Shown here piece after piece: positions 14,453-22,956 of a stretch of 64,000 nt of DNA. Each line of letters starts with the position of its first letter. Within the stretch, counting starts at the first letter, position 1. The stretch comes from Kutzneria viridogrisea. GTDB lineage: Bacteria > Actinomycetota > Actinomycetes > Mycobacteriales > Pseudonocardiaceae. A program made the translations under genes and the position numbers. The notes beneath the pieces are model-generated. The model had not been told where the DNA came from. It searched no databases and saw only the letters and a program-made list of their open reading frames with translations. Location: NCBI GenBank assembly GCA_014138725.1, contig JACJID010000008.1, positions 124,001-188,000 on the forward strand. The letters run 5' to 3'.

Positions 14453-16171
14453 GTGACCCGCCCCGGTTCCCCCGAACAGCCGCCCGCCCGGCGCGGGTGG
14501 AGTGGTGCGAGCCGCAAGCGCAAGGAGTCGGTGCAGCAGGACCCTGAGTTCCTCGCCGAGTGGACTCGCGCGCCCAAGCCGGTGACCCGTCCGCTCCAGC
14601 AGCCGCACTACCCGTGGCAGGACGAGCAGGAGCAGCCGACCTACCGGACCGCTCCGCCGCCCGCCCAGACCGCGGCGGTACCCGCACCACCTCCGGCACC
14701 GCCGACGAACGCGTACCCGACCAGCAACCTCGGCTTCGTACCGGCGGATCCGCCCACCACGGCGGCCAGCGCCCCGCAACTGCCGAAGAAGCTGACCGTC
14801 ACCAGGGTCGCGGTGTTCCGCAGCAGGCAGCTCACCCAGCAGAGCGTGCAGGCGTTCAAGCGCGCCCTGCACGCCGACGGGGCGGACAAGTCCGGGCTGG
14901 CCTCGCTGACCTGGGCGGTGATGCTGAACTACGCCACCGACGCGACGATGGCCGTGGCGCTGGCGAACACCCTGTTCTTCTCCGCCGCGACCGGGGAGAG
15001 CAAGGGCAAGGTCGCGCTCTACCTGCTGATCACGGTGGCCCCCTTCGCGCTGATCGCCCCGGTGATCGGGCCCGCGCTGGACCGGATCCAGCACGGCCGC
15101 CGCATCGCGCTGGCGGTGTCCTGCTTCGGGCAGGCCCTGCTGTCGGTGGTGATGGCGCTGCACTTCGACGACTGGCTGCTCTACCCGGCGGCGCTGGGCA
15201 CGATGGTGCTGTCCAAGTCCTTCAACGTGCTCAAGGCCGCCGTCACACCGCGCGTGCTGCCGCCGGACATCACGCTGGTGAAGACCAACGCCCGGCTGAC
15301 CGTGTTCGGGCTGGCCGCCGGTGGGGTGTTCGGCCTGTTCGCGGCGGGCTTCGCCAAGCTGTTCAACTCGCCGGGCGCGCTGTGGTTCACCGCCGTGCTG
15401 TGCGTGGTGAACGCCGTGCTGTGCCTGCGCATCCCGTCCTGGGTGGAGGTCACCGAGGGCGAGGTGCCCGCCTCGCTGAGCGCGCAACCGCGCAAGACCC
15501 GGCAGCCGATGGGCAGGCAGGTGGTCGTCGCGCTGTGGGGCAACGGCACGATCCGGGTGCTGACCGGGTTCCTCACCCTGTTCGCCGCGTTCGTGATCAA
15601 GGCGCAGACCGAGCACGACTCCTCGCCGTTCGACCAGCTGCTGCTGCTCGGCATGATCGGCGCGGCGGCCGGGCTGGGCAACTTCGCGGGCAACGGGATC
15701 GGCGCGCGGCTGCACTTCGGCAAGCCGGACCAGGTGATCCTGAGCTGCCTGGGCACGGCCCTTGGCATGACGGCGGTGGCCGCGGTGCTGCCCGGTATCC
15801 CCACCGTGGTGCTGCTCGCGCTGGTGGCCTCGGTGTGCAGCGCGCTGGCCAAGATCAGCCTGGACGCCACCATCCAGGACGACCTGCCGGAGGAGTCGCG
15901 GGCCTCGGGCTTCGGCCGCTCGGAGACGATCCTGCAGTTCGGCTGGGTGCTCGGCGGGGCGCTGGGCGTGCTGCTGCCCGCCGAGTACTGGATCGGCTTC
16001 GCCGTGGTCGGCCTGCTGCTGGCGGTGGGCCTGGCGCAGACGGCGATGACCCGGCGCGGCAGCTCGCTGATCCCCGGCATGGGCGGGGACCGGCCGCTGC
16101 ACCCGGACCCGGTGACCCGGCGCAACCGCAGGGCGGCACCGGGCGCCGAGCCGCACCTGCCCACCACGTAA
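14453..16171 (+). CDS. MFS-type membrane protein (Rv0876c-like)
   Basis: 572 aa from GTG 14453, preceded by a GGATTGGGG stretch; a GTG at 14435 overlapping the previous stop is possible. The first ~125 residues are a Pro-rich, charged cytoplasmic segment. About 12 transmembrane helices follow, with an N-half loop IGPALDRIQHGRRIALA typical of MFS. A helix reads LSKSFNVLKAAVTPRVLP and a late loop EESRASGFGRSETILQFGW. The ~20 C-terminal residues are basic. Substrate unknown. M. tuberculosis Rv0876c is the positional match and is likewise unassigned. It is co-directional with, and very close to, the genes on both sides. Confidence 0.82.
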   Translation: MTRPGSPEQPPARRGWSGASRKRKESVQQDPEFLAEWTRAPKPVTRPLQQPHYPWQDEQEQPTYRTAPPPAQTAAVPAPPPAPPTNAYPTSNLGFVPADPPTTAASAPQLPKKLTVTRVAVFRSRQLTQQSVQAFKRALHADGADKSGLASLTWAVMLNYATDATMAVALANTLFFSAATGESKGKVALYLLITVAPFALIAPVIGPALDRIQHGRRIALAVSCFGQALLSVVMALHFDDWLLYPAALGTMVLSKSFNVLKAAVTPRVLPPDITLVKTNARLTVFGLAAGGVFGLFAAGFAKLFNSPGALWFTAVLCVVNAVLCLRIPSWVEVTEGEVPASLSAQPRKTRQPMGRQVVVALWGNGTIRVLTGFLTLFAAFVIKAQTEHDSSPFDQLLLLGMIGAAAGLGNFAGNGIGARLHFGKPDQVILSCLGTALGMTAVAAVLPGIPTVVLLALVASVCSALAKISLDATIQDDLPEESRASGFGRSETILQFGWVLGGALGVLLPAEYWIGFAVVGLLLAVGLAQTAMTRRGSSLIPGMGGDRPLHPDPVTRRNRRAAPGAEPHLPTT

Positions 16172-16176
16172 CCTCG

Positions 16177-16662
16177 GTGCACGTGAGCTCGAAACGTCTT
16201 GTGCCGCTGCTGCTGGCGGGCGCCGGTCTCGCGGTCACGGCCTGCGCGCCGCCGCCCCCGCCGGAGGTGACCTTCTTCGCGGGAGGCCAGTCGGCGGCGA
16301 CCGGCCCCAGCCTGTACTGCGGCAACGGCCAGTTCGGCGAGTGCCCCGCCTACCCGCAGGCCGGTGCGGCGCTGCGGGTGCCGCCGAGCAAGCCGGTGCA
16401 GATCTCGGTGCCCAAGGAGGTCGGGGACAAGGTCTGGACCGTGACCTTCGAGTACCGCGACGGCGCGGGCAAGTCGCAGGTCGGGCGCAGTGGGCTGTTC
16501 ATCAAGGGCGACCGGCTGGCCTTCACCCTGGCGCTGCCCGACGCGGCGGACCAGCTGGTGACCGCGACGGTGCACCGGCTGAGCCCGTTCGCGGTGCAGA
16601 ACCCGGACGGCACGGTGGGCTTCCCCAGCGACGCGACCTGGGTGCTCTCGGCGGCCCGCTGA
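16177..16662 (+). CDS. DUF2771-type lipoprotein
   Basis: 161 aa from GTG 16177 (GTG 16183 is equally possible; no ribosome site). Lipoprotein signal LVPLLLAGAGLAVTACAP with Cys near residue 23, then a Pro run and an Ig-like beta-rich domain: VQISVPKEVGDKVWTVTFEYR, then LPDAADQLVTATVHRLSPFAVQNP. This matches DUF2771 and Rv0875c in type and place. Function unknown; membrane-anchored outside the cell. It starts 5 bases after the MFS stop. Its TGA abuts the cspB stop of the opposite strand with no gap, the two forming TGATCA. Confidence 0.8.
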   Translation: MHVSSKRLVPLLLAGAGLAVTACAPPPPPEVTFFAGGQSAATGPSLYCGNGQFGECPAYPQAGAALRVPPSKPVQISVPKEVGDKVWTVTFEYRDGAGKSQVGRSGLFIKGDRLAFTLALPDAADQLVTATVHRLSPFAVQNPDGTVGFPSDATWVLSAAR

Positions 16663-17049
16663 TCACGGGTCGAGGTCGCGCGCGACCCCGCGCACGATCT
16701 CGGCCACCAGCTTGGAGGTCTTGCGGTCGGGGTAGCGGCCCCTGCGCAGGTCGGGCTGGATCTTGGCCTCCAGGACCTTGATCATGTCCTCGACCAGGCC
16801 GTGCAGTTCCTCGGCGGGACGGCGCTTGGCCTCGGCCACCGAGGGCGGGGCGTCCACCAGCCGCACGGACAGCGCCTGCGGCCCGCGCCTGCCCTCGGCC
16901 ATGCCGAACTCGATGCGCTGACCGGTCTTCAGGCCCTCGACCCCGGGCGGCAGTGCGGACGCGCGCACGTAGACGTCCTCGCCACCGTCCTGGGTAACGA
17001 AGCCGAACCCCTTCTCCGCGTCGTACCACTTGACCCTGCCGGTCGGCAC
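16663..17049 (-). CDS. cspB: Cold-shock protein with C-terminal extension
   Basis: 128 aa from GTG 17049, with GTGAGGAC upstream. Residues 1-65 are a cold-shock domain with RNP1 KGFGFVTQD and RNP2-like VYVRASAL, which bind single-stranded RNA or DNA. The remaining ~60 residues ([18 protein letters not shown], then [21 protein letters not shown]) form a helical tail absent from the usual 67-residue CspA. The tail length and position match CspB (Rv0871) of M. tuberculosis. It is an RNA chaperone, probably not only for cold. Convergent with the DUF2771 gene. Confidence 0.92.
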   Translation of the reverse strand: MPTGRVKWYDAEKGFGFVTQDGGEDVYVRASALPPGVEGLKTGQRIEFGMAEGRRGPQALSVRLVDAPPSVAEAKRRPAEELHGLVEDMIKVLEAKIQPDLRRGRYPDRKTSKLVAEIVRGVARDLDP

Positions 17050-17166
17050 TGTCCTCACCCTCCCGCTCCACACAGCGAACGCGCCCGGGGACCGTGCCCA
17101 GGGCGCGAACCTCAAGCGTAGGGCATGGCCGACCGTGTCGGGTCAATCGCGAGCTAGGCTGAACGC

Positions 17167-17379
17167 ATGACTCGCTCTGCGCCCGGCGGCAAGTTGATGC
17201 CACTGTCCATGGTGGTGTTCGCGATCGGCCTGGTCGCACTGGCCGTGATCTTCGGGATGTACGCCAGCGGGGTGCGCGACCTGCCGCTGTGGCTGAACCT
17301 GGTCGGGGTGCTGCTGAGCCCGATCGGCTTCGCCATGGGCATGGTCGCGGTGTTCCTGCAGAACAGGTCCCGCGAGTAG
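17167..17379 (+). CDS. Small two-helix membrane protein (Rv0870c-like)
   Basis: 70 aa. Two hydrophobic helices, about residues 11-32 (PLSMVVFAIGLVALAVIFGM) and 41-63, separated by a short loop, with a charged NRSRE end. The start is ATG 17167; TAGGCT at 17152-17157, nine bases before it, looks like a -10 box, so the message may be leaderless. M. tuberculosis has a small membrane protein (Rv0870c) between cspB and moaA2, and this is the positional match. Function unknown. Confidence 0.7.
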   Translation: MTRSAPGGKLMPLSMVVFAIGLVALAVIFGMYASGVRDLPLWLNLVGVLLSPIGFAMGMVAVFLQNRSRE

Positions 17380-17388
17380 CGCGAGTAG

Positions 17389-18030
17389 TCAGCCCGCCAT
17401 CGGCTCGGCGAACCGGTGGGCGTTGTCCGCCAGCCAGGCCGGGAAGGCCGTGAGGTCGGGCAGCACCACCTCGGCACCCGCCGCCAGCAGTTCCGCCGCG
17501 TCGCACGGGCCGGTGCTCACCGCGACCGGCACGGCACCGGCCGCCAGCGCACCTTCCACGTCCCCGACGTGGTCGCCCACGTAGACCGAGGCGTGCTGCT
17601 CGGCCAGCACCACGCCCTTGGCCGCCGACCACAGCTCCCCGGCCAGGTGGTCCACCTGCCAGCCCAGGGCCTCCAGGTGCAGCCGCGCGTTGCCGCCGTG
17701 CTTGCCGGTGACCACGAGCACCCGGCCGCCCAGTTCGCGCACGGCGGCCATCGCCTCGGCGGCCCCCGGCATGGCAACCGTCGTGGGGATCACCAGCTCC
17801 GGGTAGGACGCCCGGTAGCGGGCCACCAGGTCAGGGATCAGTTCCTCCGCAACGCCGAAGCCCCGGAAGATCATCGCCAGCGGCGGCCCCAGGTTGGCGG
17901 CGAAGTACTCGCCGTCCAGCGGCAGACCGGTCTGCTCGGCCAGCACGTTCATGGCCACGACCATGCCCGGCCTCGCGTCGATGAGCGTCATGTCCAGGTC
18001 GAAGCCCACGGTCAACGGCACACCTCGCAC
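17389..18030 (-). CDS. HAD-superfamily hydrolase (phosphoglycolate phosphatase-like)
   Basis: 213 aa soluble phosphatase. Motif I is GFDLDMTLID near residue 9 (nucleophile Asp), motif II is VVTGKHGG near 107 (Thr), motif III Lys lies near 138 in SAAKGVVL, and motif IV is YVGDHVGDVEGA near 149. The cap is inserted between motifs I and II, as in subfamily I. Substrate unknown. The start is GTG 18030, with GTG 18021 as an alternative. It is divergent from the TetR gene, with a perfect TTTGAC inverted repeat in the gap, so the TetR protein may also affect it. Confidence 0.85.
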   Translation of the reverse strand: MRGVPLTVGFDLDMTLIDARPGMVVAMNVLAEQTGLPLDGEYFAANLGPPLAMIFRGFGVAEELIPDLVARYRASYPELVIPTTVAMPGAAEAMAAVRELGGRVLVVTGKHGGNARLHLEALGWQVDHLAGELWSAAKGVVLAEQHASVYVGDHVGDVEGALAAGAVPVAVSTGPCDAAELLAAGAEVVLPDLTAFPAWLADNAHRFAEPMAG

Positions 18031-18037
18031 CCTAGCC

Positions 18038-18054
18038 TTTGACAGAGCGTCAAA
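18038..18054. promoter_or_regulatory. Inverted repeat in the HAD/TetR divergent gap
   Basis: TTTGAC (18038-18043), AGAGC, GTCAAA (18049-18054), a perfect inverted repeat. A TTGACA at 18069 and a CACGT...ACGTG pair (18056-18060, 18078-18082) lie between it and the TetR start at 18103. A TetR operator overlapping the promoter is likely. Confidence 0.55.
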
Positions 18055-18102
18055 TCACGTCCAAACACTTGACACAGAACGTGGATATGTAAAGCTCAGG
18101 GC

Positions 18103-18699
18103 GTGAGTCAGGTCACATCTTTTGCCGACCGGGTGCGGGCCAGCCTGCGCGAACAGCTGCTCGCCGCCACCGCCGAGCTGCTGGCCGAACGCGGCTTCCG
18201 GGGCCTGCGCATGGCCGATGTGGCGGCGGCCACCGGGGTGAGCAGGCAGACCGTCTACAACGAGTTCGGCGGCAAGGACGAGCTGGTGGCCGCGGTCGCA
18301 CGGCACAAGACCGCGGAGTTCGTGGACGGCATCGCCGCCCGGCTGACCGCCGCCGGGGGCCTGCTCGCGGGCATCGAGTGCGCCATCGACTACGCGCTGC
18401 GGCACGCCACCGAGGACCGGTTGGTGAACTCGATCCTCACCGGCACCGATGCCGAGGACCTGTTGCCGCTGCTGACCACGCGGGCGCTGCCGGTGCTGCT
18501 GCCACTGGTCGAGCAGCTGTCGGCGCACCTGCTCGCACACCGCCCCGGCCTGCCCCCGGAACAGGCCCTGCTGTACGCGGAGACCGGGGTCCGGCTGACC
18601 GTCAGCCACCTGCTGATGCCCACCGGGGACCCCGCGCTGGCCGCCTCGACGATCACCGACCTGATGCGCCGACTACTGCGAGAGGACAACAGCTCATGA
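18103..18699 (+). CDS. TetR-family regulator of the R2lox operon
   Basis: 198 aa from GTG 18103. The N-terminal helix-turn-helix reads [20 protein letters not shown], then [16 protein letters not shown], typical of TetR/AcrR. The C-terminal ligand domain is Leu-rich with no clear ligand clue. Its TGA overlaps the ATG of the R2lox gene (ATGA), so the two are translationally coupled. The same TetR-R2lox pairing occurs as Rv0232-Rv0233 in M. tuberculosis, so a dedicated role for this repressor is likely. Confidence 0.9.
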   Translation: MSQVTSFADRVRASLREQLLAATAELLAERGFRGLRMADVAAATGVSRQTVYNEFGGKDELVAAVARHKTAEFVDGIAARLTAAGGLLAGIECAIDYALRHATEDRLVNSILTGTDAEDLLPLLTTRALPVLLPLVEQLSAHLLAHRPGLPPEQALLYAETGVRLTVSHLLMPTGDPALAASTITDLMRRLLREDNSS

Positions 18700-19646
18700 G
18701 CGTGAACTCCTTGCACCGCACCGGCTTTCACTCCCTGCGCGGCGGCGGGCTGAACTGGGACTCGTTCCCGTTGCGGCTGTTCGCCAAGGGCAACGCCAAG
18801 TTCTGGAACCCCGCCGACATCGACTTCAGCCGGGACGCGGAGGACTGGGCCGCGCTGACCGAGGCGCAGCGGGACAGCGCCACCCACCTGTGCGCGATGT
18901 TCATCGCGGGCGAGGAGGCGGTCACCGAGGACATCCAGCCCTTCCTGAAGGCCATGGCCACCGAGGGCAGGCTCGGCGACGAGATGTACCTGAGCCAGTT
19001 CTGCTTCGAGGAGAGCAAGCACGTCGAGGTGTTCCGGCGCTGGATGGACGCGGTCGGGCTGACCGGGGACCTGCACGGCTACGTGGCGGACAACCCCGGG
19101 TACCGCTCGATCTTCTACGAGGCGCTGCCGGAGTCGCTGCGCCTGCTGGAGCGGGACGCGAGCCCGGCGGCGCAGGTCCGCGCCAGCGTCACCTACAACC
19201 ACGTGGTCGAGGGCACGCTCGCGCTCACCGGCTACTACGCCTGGAACAAGGTGTGCAAGACCAAGGGCATCCTGCCCGGCATGCAGGAACTGGTGCGGCG
19301 GATCGGGGACGACGAACGCAGGCACATGGCGTGGGGCACCTTCACCTGCCGCAGGCACGTGGCCGCCGAGGACGGCAACTGGGAGGTGGTGCAGCAGCGC
19401 ATGGGCGAGCTGCTGCCGCACGCGCTGTCGGCCATCCAGTGGGTGCTCGACCACACCGAAGCCGACGCCTTCGACCTGGGCGTGGACGAGTTCGTCACCT
19501 ACGCTGCCGACCGGGCCCAGCGCAGGCTCGGCGCGATCGAGTCGGCACGGGGCACACCGGTGTCCCAGATCGACCTGGACTACTCCCCCGAGCGGCTGGA
19601 GGACCAGTTCGGTGCCGAGGATGAGGCGGAACTCGCACAGCTGTGA
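18696..19646 (+). CDS. R2-like ligand-binding oxidase (R2lox, Mn/Fe)
   Basis: 316 aa ferritin-like protein homologous to Rv0233. Metal ligands of the R2lox family are all present, each shifted by 5 from Rv0233 numbering: Glu73 ([10 protein letters not shown]), Glu106 and His109 ([10 protein letters not shown]), Glu172 ([12 protein letters not shown]), Glu207 and His210 (GDDERRH). The residues that form the Val-Tyr ether cross-link are also kept: Val76 and Tyr167. R2lox proteins assemble a Mn(III)/Fe(III) centre, bind a long-chain fatty acid and are thought to oxidise hydrophobic substrates; the physiological reaction is unknown. It is coupled to the TetR gene and followed 48 bases later by mntH, a manganese importer that could supply its metal. 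Confidence 0.93.
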   Translation: MSVNSLHRTGFHSLRGGGLNWDSFPLRLFAKGNAKFWNPADIDFSRDAEDWAALTEAQRDSATHLCAMFIAGEEAVTEDIQPFLKAMATEGRLGDEMYLSQFCFEESKHVEVFRRWMDAVGLTGDLHGYVADNPGYRSIFYEALPESLRLLERDASPAAQVRASVTYNHVVEGTLALTGYYAWNKVCKTKGILPGMQELVRRIGDDERRHMAWGTFTCRRHVAAEDGNWEVVQQRMGELLPHALSAIQWVLDHTEADAFDLGVDEFVTYAADRAQRRLGAIESARGTPVSQIDLDYSPERLEDQFGAEDEAELAQL

Positions 19647-19694
19647 GCAGGCGCGCGGTGGACCGGCAGGGCTTAATGAAAGTAAGTTGCAATA

Positions 19695-20918
19695 ATGGTC
19701 TCGCTCGCGTCCCGGGTGCGCTCACGCGTCACGTTGCTCGGTCCCGCCTTCGTGGCGGCCATCGCCTACGTGGACCCGGGCAACGTGGCGACCAACAGCC
19801 AGGCCGGTGCCCAGTTCGGCTACCTGCTGGTGTGGGTGGTCGTGGTGTCCAACGTGATGGCCGGGCTGGTGCAGTTCCTGTCCGCCAAGCTCGGCCTGGT
19901 CACCGGCCAGTCGCTGCCCGAGCAACTGCGGGACCGGATGCCCGGGCCGGTGCGGCTGGCGTACTGGGCGCAGGCCGAGGTGGTCGCCGTGGCCACCGAC
20001 CTGGCCGAGGTGCTCGGCGGCGCGATCGCGCTGCAGATCCTGTTCGGGCTGCCGCTGCTGCTCGGCGGCCTGATCACCGGCGTGGTGTCCACCGTGCTGC
20101 TCGCGGTGCAGGACCGCGCCGGGCAGAAGCCGTTCGAGCGGGTGATCACCGGACTGTTGCTGGTGATCGCGATCGGCTTCCTGGCCGGGCTGGTCCTCGC
20201 CCCGCCCTCGCTCTCGGGGGTGCTGGGCGGGCTGGTGCCGCGCTTCGCGGGCAGCGAGAGCGTGCTGATCGCGGCGGGCATGCTCGGCGCCACGGTGATG
20301 CCGCACGTGGTGTACCTGCACAGCGCGCTGGCCAGGGACCGGTTCGGCGGCACCGAACCGGGACCGGTGCGGCGCAGGCTGCTCGGCGCGACCAAGCTGG
20401 ACGTGGGCGTGGCGATGGTGCTGGCCGGTGCGGTGAACCTGGCCATGGTGCTGCTCGCGGCGACCTCGCTGCGCGGGCGCACCGACGGGGACACGATCAC
20501 CAGCGTGCACAGCGCGGTCGGTGACGCGCTCGGCGGCGGGGTGGCGCTGCTGTTCGCGATCGGCCTGCTCGCCTCGGGGTTGGCCTCCACCTCGGTGGGC
20601 TGCTACGCCGGTGCCGTGGTGATGGATGGCCTGCTGCGCAAGCGGATCCCGCTGCTGGCGCGCCGCGTGGTGACCCTGCTGCCCGCGATCGCGGCGCTGG
20701 TGATCGGCCTGGACCCGACCCGCGCCCTGGTCGTCTCCCAGGTGGTGCTGTCCTTCGGCATCCCGTTCGCGCTGATCCCGCTGGTCGTGCTGACCTCGCT
20801 CCGCTCCGTGATGGGCGAGTCGGTGAACTCCCGCCTCACCACGGTGTTGGCCACACTGATCGCCACCGTCGTGGTCGGGCTGAACGCGGTCGTCATCTAC
20901 CAGACCCTGTCGTCCTGA
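19695..20918 (+). CDS. mntH: NRAMP-family Mn(2+)/H(+) symporter
   Basis: 407 aa, about 11 transmembrane helices. The NRAMP signatures are present: the metal-binding DPGN at residues 27-30 in IAYVDPGNVATNS, and GATVMPHVVYLHSAL near 197-211, whose Met is typical of manganese/iron transporters. The start is ATG 19695 with no ribosome site; the leader is AT-rich, and TAAGTTGCAA lies 10-20 bases before it, resembling words before sodA and the MarR gene at 34.3 kb. It lies directly downstream of R2lox and is probably co-regulated with it. Confidence 0.92.
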   Translation: MVSLASRVRSRVTLLGPAFVAAIAYVDPGNVATNSQAGAQFGYLLVWVVVVSNVMAGLVQFLSAKLGLVTGQSLPEQLRDRMPGPVRLAYWAQAEVVAVATDLAEVLGGAIALQILFGLPLLLGGLITGVVSTVLLAVQDRAGQKPFERVITGLLLVIAIGFLAGLVLAPPSLSGVLGGLVPRFAGSESVLIAAGMLGATVMPHVVYLHSALARDRFGGTEPGPVRRRLLGATKLDVGVAMVLAGAVNLAMVLLAATSLRGRTDGDTITSVHSAVGDALGGGVALLFAIGLLASGLASTSVGCYAGAVVMDGLLRKRIPLLARRVVTLLPAIAALVIGLDPTRALVVSQVVLSFGIPFALIPLVVLTSLRSVMGESVNSRLTTVLATLIATVVVGLNAVVIYQTLSS

Positions 20919-20973
20919 CGGGGTCCGCGAGCTGCGAGACTGAGCCCCACTCGACGTCGCAGGAGGGAACCCA

Positions 20974-21756
20974 GTGGTGAGGCGCATTTCGCGGCGGGCA
21001 GCGCTCGGTTACGGCGCGGTCACGACAGCCGCCGCGCTCACCGCGTGCGGCGCTCAGCCCGAGGCGGGTCCCGCACCGACCACAACCACAGCCAGCACTC
21101 CCCCGCCGACCACGACCACCACACCGCCCCCCACGACGACCACCACGCACGCGGGCGGCCCCGCGGTGGAGGTCGTGCGCGGCAGCGGTGCCCGCCCCGA
21201 GGTCGCGCTGACCTTCCACGGCGCGGGCTCGCTGGACATCACCCGCCGGGTGCTCGCACTGCTGGACCAGCACCACGCGAAGGTCACGGTGTTCGCCGTC
21301 GGCAGCTGGGTGCGCGACGTGCCCGACGCGATCCGAGCCGTCCGCGACCACGGGCACGAACTGGGCAACCACACCTGGAGCCACCCGGACCTGGAGCGGT
21401 TCGCCCCCGGCCCGATGCTCGGCGAGATCGAGCGTTGCCGGGACGCACTGTCCACTGTGGCCGGTACTCCGGGCAACTACTTCCGCCAGTCGCAGGGGCA
21501 GCACGCGACCCAGCGCGAGCTGGAGGCCGCGGGCAAGGCGGGCTACGCCCGTGTACTTTCCTACGACGTGGATTCCCTGGATTGGACCGATCCGGGAGCC
21601 GCGGCCATCCGGCGGGCCACCGCGGCGGCCAAGGCGGGCAGTGTGGTGAGCATGCACCTCGGGCACGAGGGCACGATCGCCGCGCTGCCGGGGATTCTCG
21701 CCGATTTCGCCACTCGGGGCCTGACCCCGGTGACCACCACCGAATTGCTGAGGTGA
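20974..21756 (+). CDS. Polysaccharide deacetylase-like lipoprotein with altered motif 1
   Basis: 260 aa from GTG 20974, AGGAGG seven bases upstream. The N terminus has a twin-arginine pattern (RRISRRAALGYGA) and lipobox ALTACG, so it is a Tat-exported lipoprotein; a Thr/Pro linker (~residues 30-60) follows. The CE4 (NodB) domain shows motif 2 (GNHTWSHPDL), motif 4 (SYDVDSLDWTDPG) and motif 5-like VSMHLGHEG, but motif 1, normally TFDDGP, is TFHGAGSLD, lacking both the catalytic-base Asp and the metal-ligand Asp, and motif 3 is FRQSQGQ instead of FRPPYG. Many actinomycete proteins have this TFHG form. It may be a non-canonical esterase or binding protein rather than a standard deacetylase. Three bases before the next lipoprotein gene. 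Confidence 0.85.
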   Translation: MVRRISRRAALGYGAVTTAAALTACGAQPEAGPAPTTTTASTPPPTTTTTPPPTTTTTHAGGPAVEVVRGSGARPEVALTFHGAGSLDITRRVLALLDQHHAKVTVFAVGSWVRDVPDAIRAVRDHGHELGNHTWSHPDLERFAPGPMLGEIERCRDALSTVAGTPGNYFRQSQGQHATQRELEAAGKAGYARVLSYDVDSLDWTDPGAAAIRRATAAAKAGSVVSMHLGHEGTIAALPGILADFATRGLTPVTTTELLR

Positions 21757-21759
21757 GGG

Positions 21760-22956
21760 GTGTCCGTTCGACTCCGGGCGCTGTGCGCGCTCGTCTGCGT
21801 GTCCGTGCTGGCCGCGGGCTGCTCGTCCTCCGAGGCGGAGACGACCCCGGCCACCACACCGCCGGCCACCACGACACCGACCTCGGTGACACCGACTACC
21901 CCGAAGTCCGTTGTGGACGGTCTACCCGGCATGCCGCCGGTGACCGACGCGCACAACGTGTACGCGGCGACCGGCGCGGGCATGGTCGAGGACAAGATCA
22001 AGCAGGACAGGCCGCTGGTCTACGTGCCGCACAGCGGTTCCGGTGAGGTCTGGGTGATCGACCCGGCCACCTTCGCCGTGGTGGCCAAGCACAAGGCGGG
22101 CACCGAGTTGCAGCACGTGGTGCCCTCCTACGACATGCGCACCCTGTACGCCACCGACGACGTGGGCGATCACGTGCTGCCGTTCAACCCGGCCACCGGC
22201 GAGGTCGGCAAGCAGTTCCCCGTCGTCGACCCGTACAACATGTACTTCACCCCGGACGGCAAGTCCGCGGTCTCGGTGGCGGAGCGGCTGAAGAAGCTGG
22301 TCTGGTACGACCCGCGGAGCTGGAAGGTGCAGGACGAGACCGCCACCCCGGACTGCGCGGGCATCGACCACGCCGACTTCAGCGTCGACGGCAGGACCGC
22401 GGTGTTCACCTGCGAGTTCGCCGGGCGGGCCGCCGTGATCGACGTGGCCACGCACAAGCTGCTGCGGATGATCGACATGCCGCAGCGGCACACCGTGATG
22501 GGCCCGCAGGACATCAAGCTCGCCCCGGACGGCTCGGTGTACTACATCGCCGACTCGGACGCGAACGGCCTGTGGGTGCTCGACGGGGCCGCCACCAAGG
22601 TGCTGCGGTTCATCCCCACCGGCCACGGGGCGCACGGGCTGTACCTGTCCCGCGACGCCAAGCAGCTCTACGTCACCAACCGGCACGAGGGCAGCGTGAG
22701 CGTGCTCAACGCCTACACCGGTGAGGTGCAGACCAAGTGGCAGATCCCCGGCGGGGGCAGCCCGGACATGGGCAACGTGACCGCCGACGGCTCGCAGCTG
22801 TGGTTGTCCGGCCGCTACAACGGGGTCGTCTACGTGCTGTCCACCAAGGACGGCTCGCTGATCAAGAAGATCCCGGTGGGCAACGGCCCGCACGGCCTGT
22901 GCGTCTGGCCGCAGCCGGGCCGCTACTCGCTCGGCCACACCGGGATCACCCGCTGA
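21760..22956 (+). CDS. Beta-propeller (YVTN-type) lipoprotein
   Basis: 398 aa from GTG 21760. Signal peptide with lipobox VLAAGCSS (Cys near 21), a Thr/Pro-rich linker to about residue 48, then a seven-bladed propeller with repeated blades such as YVPHSGSGEVWVIDPAT, LYVTNRHEGSVSVLNAYTG and GVVYVLSTKDGSLIKKIPVGNGPHG. These YVTN/NHL blades usually bind proteins or ligands at the cell surface; no catalytic residues are evident. It follows the deacetylase-like gene by 3 bases, so the two are an operon and may act together on the envelope. Its TGA abuts the stop of the opposite gene, again as TGATCA. Confidence 0.85.
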   Translation: MSVRLRALCALVCVSVLAAGCSSSEAETTPATTPPATTTPTSVTPTTPKSVVDGLPGMPPVTDAHNVYAATGAGMVEDKIKQDRPLVYVPHSGSGEVWVIDPATFAVVAKHKAGTELQHVVPSYDMRTLYATDDVGDHVLPFNPATGEVGKQFPVVDPYNMYFTPDGKSAVSVAERLKKLVWYDPRSWKVQDETATPDCAGIDHADFSVDGRTAVFTCEFAGRAAVIDVATHKLLRMIDMPQRHTVMGPQDIKLAPDGSVYYIADSDANGLWVLDGAATKVLRFIPTGHGAHGLYLSRDAKQLYVTNRHEGSVSVLNAYTGEVQTKWQIPGGGSPDMGNVTADGSQLWLSGRYNGVVYVLSTKDGSLIKKIPVGNGPHGLCVWPQPGRYSLGHTGITR

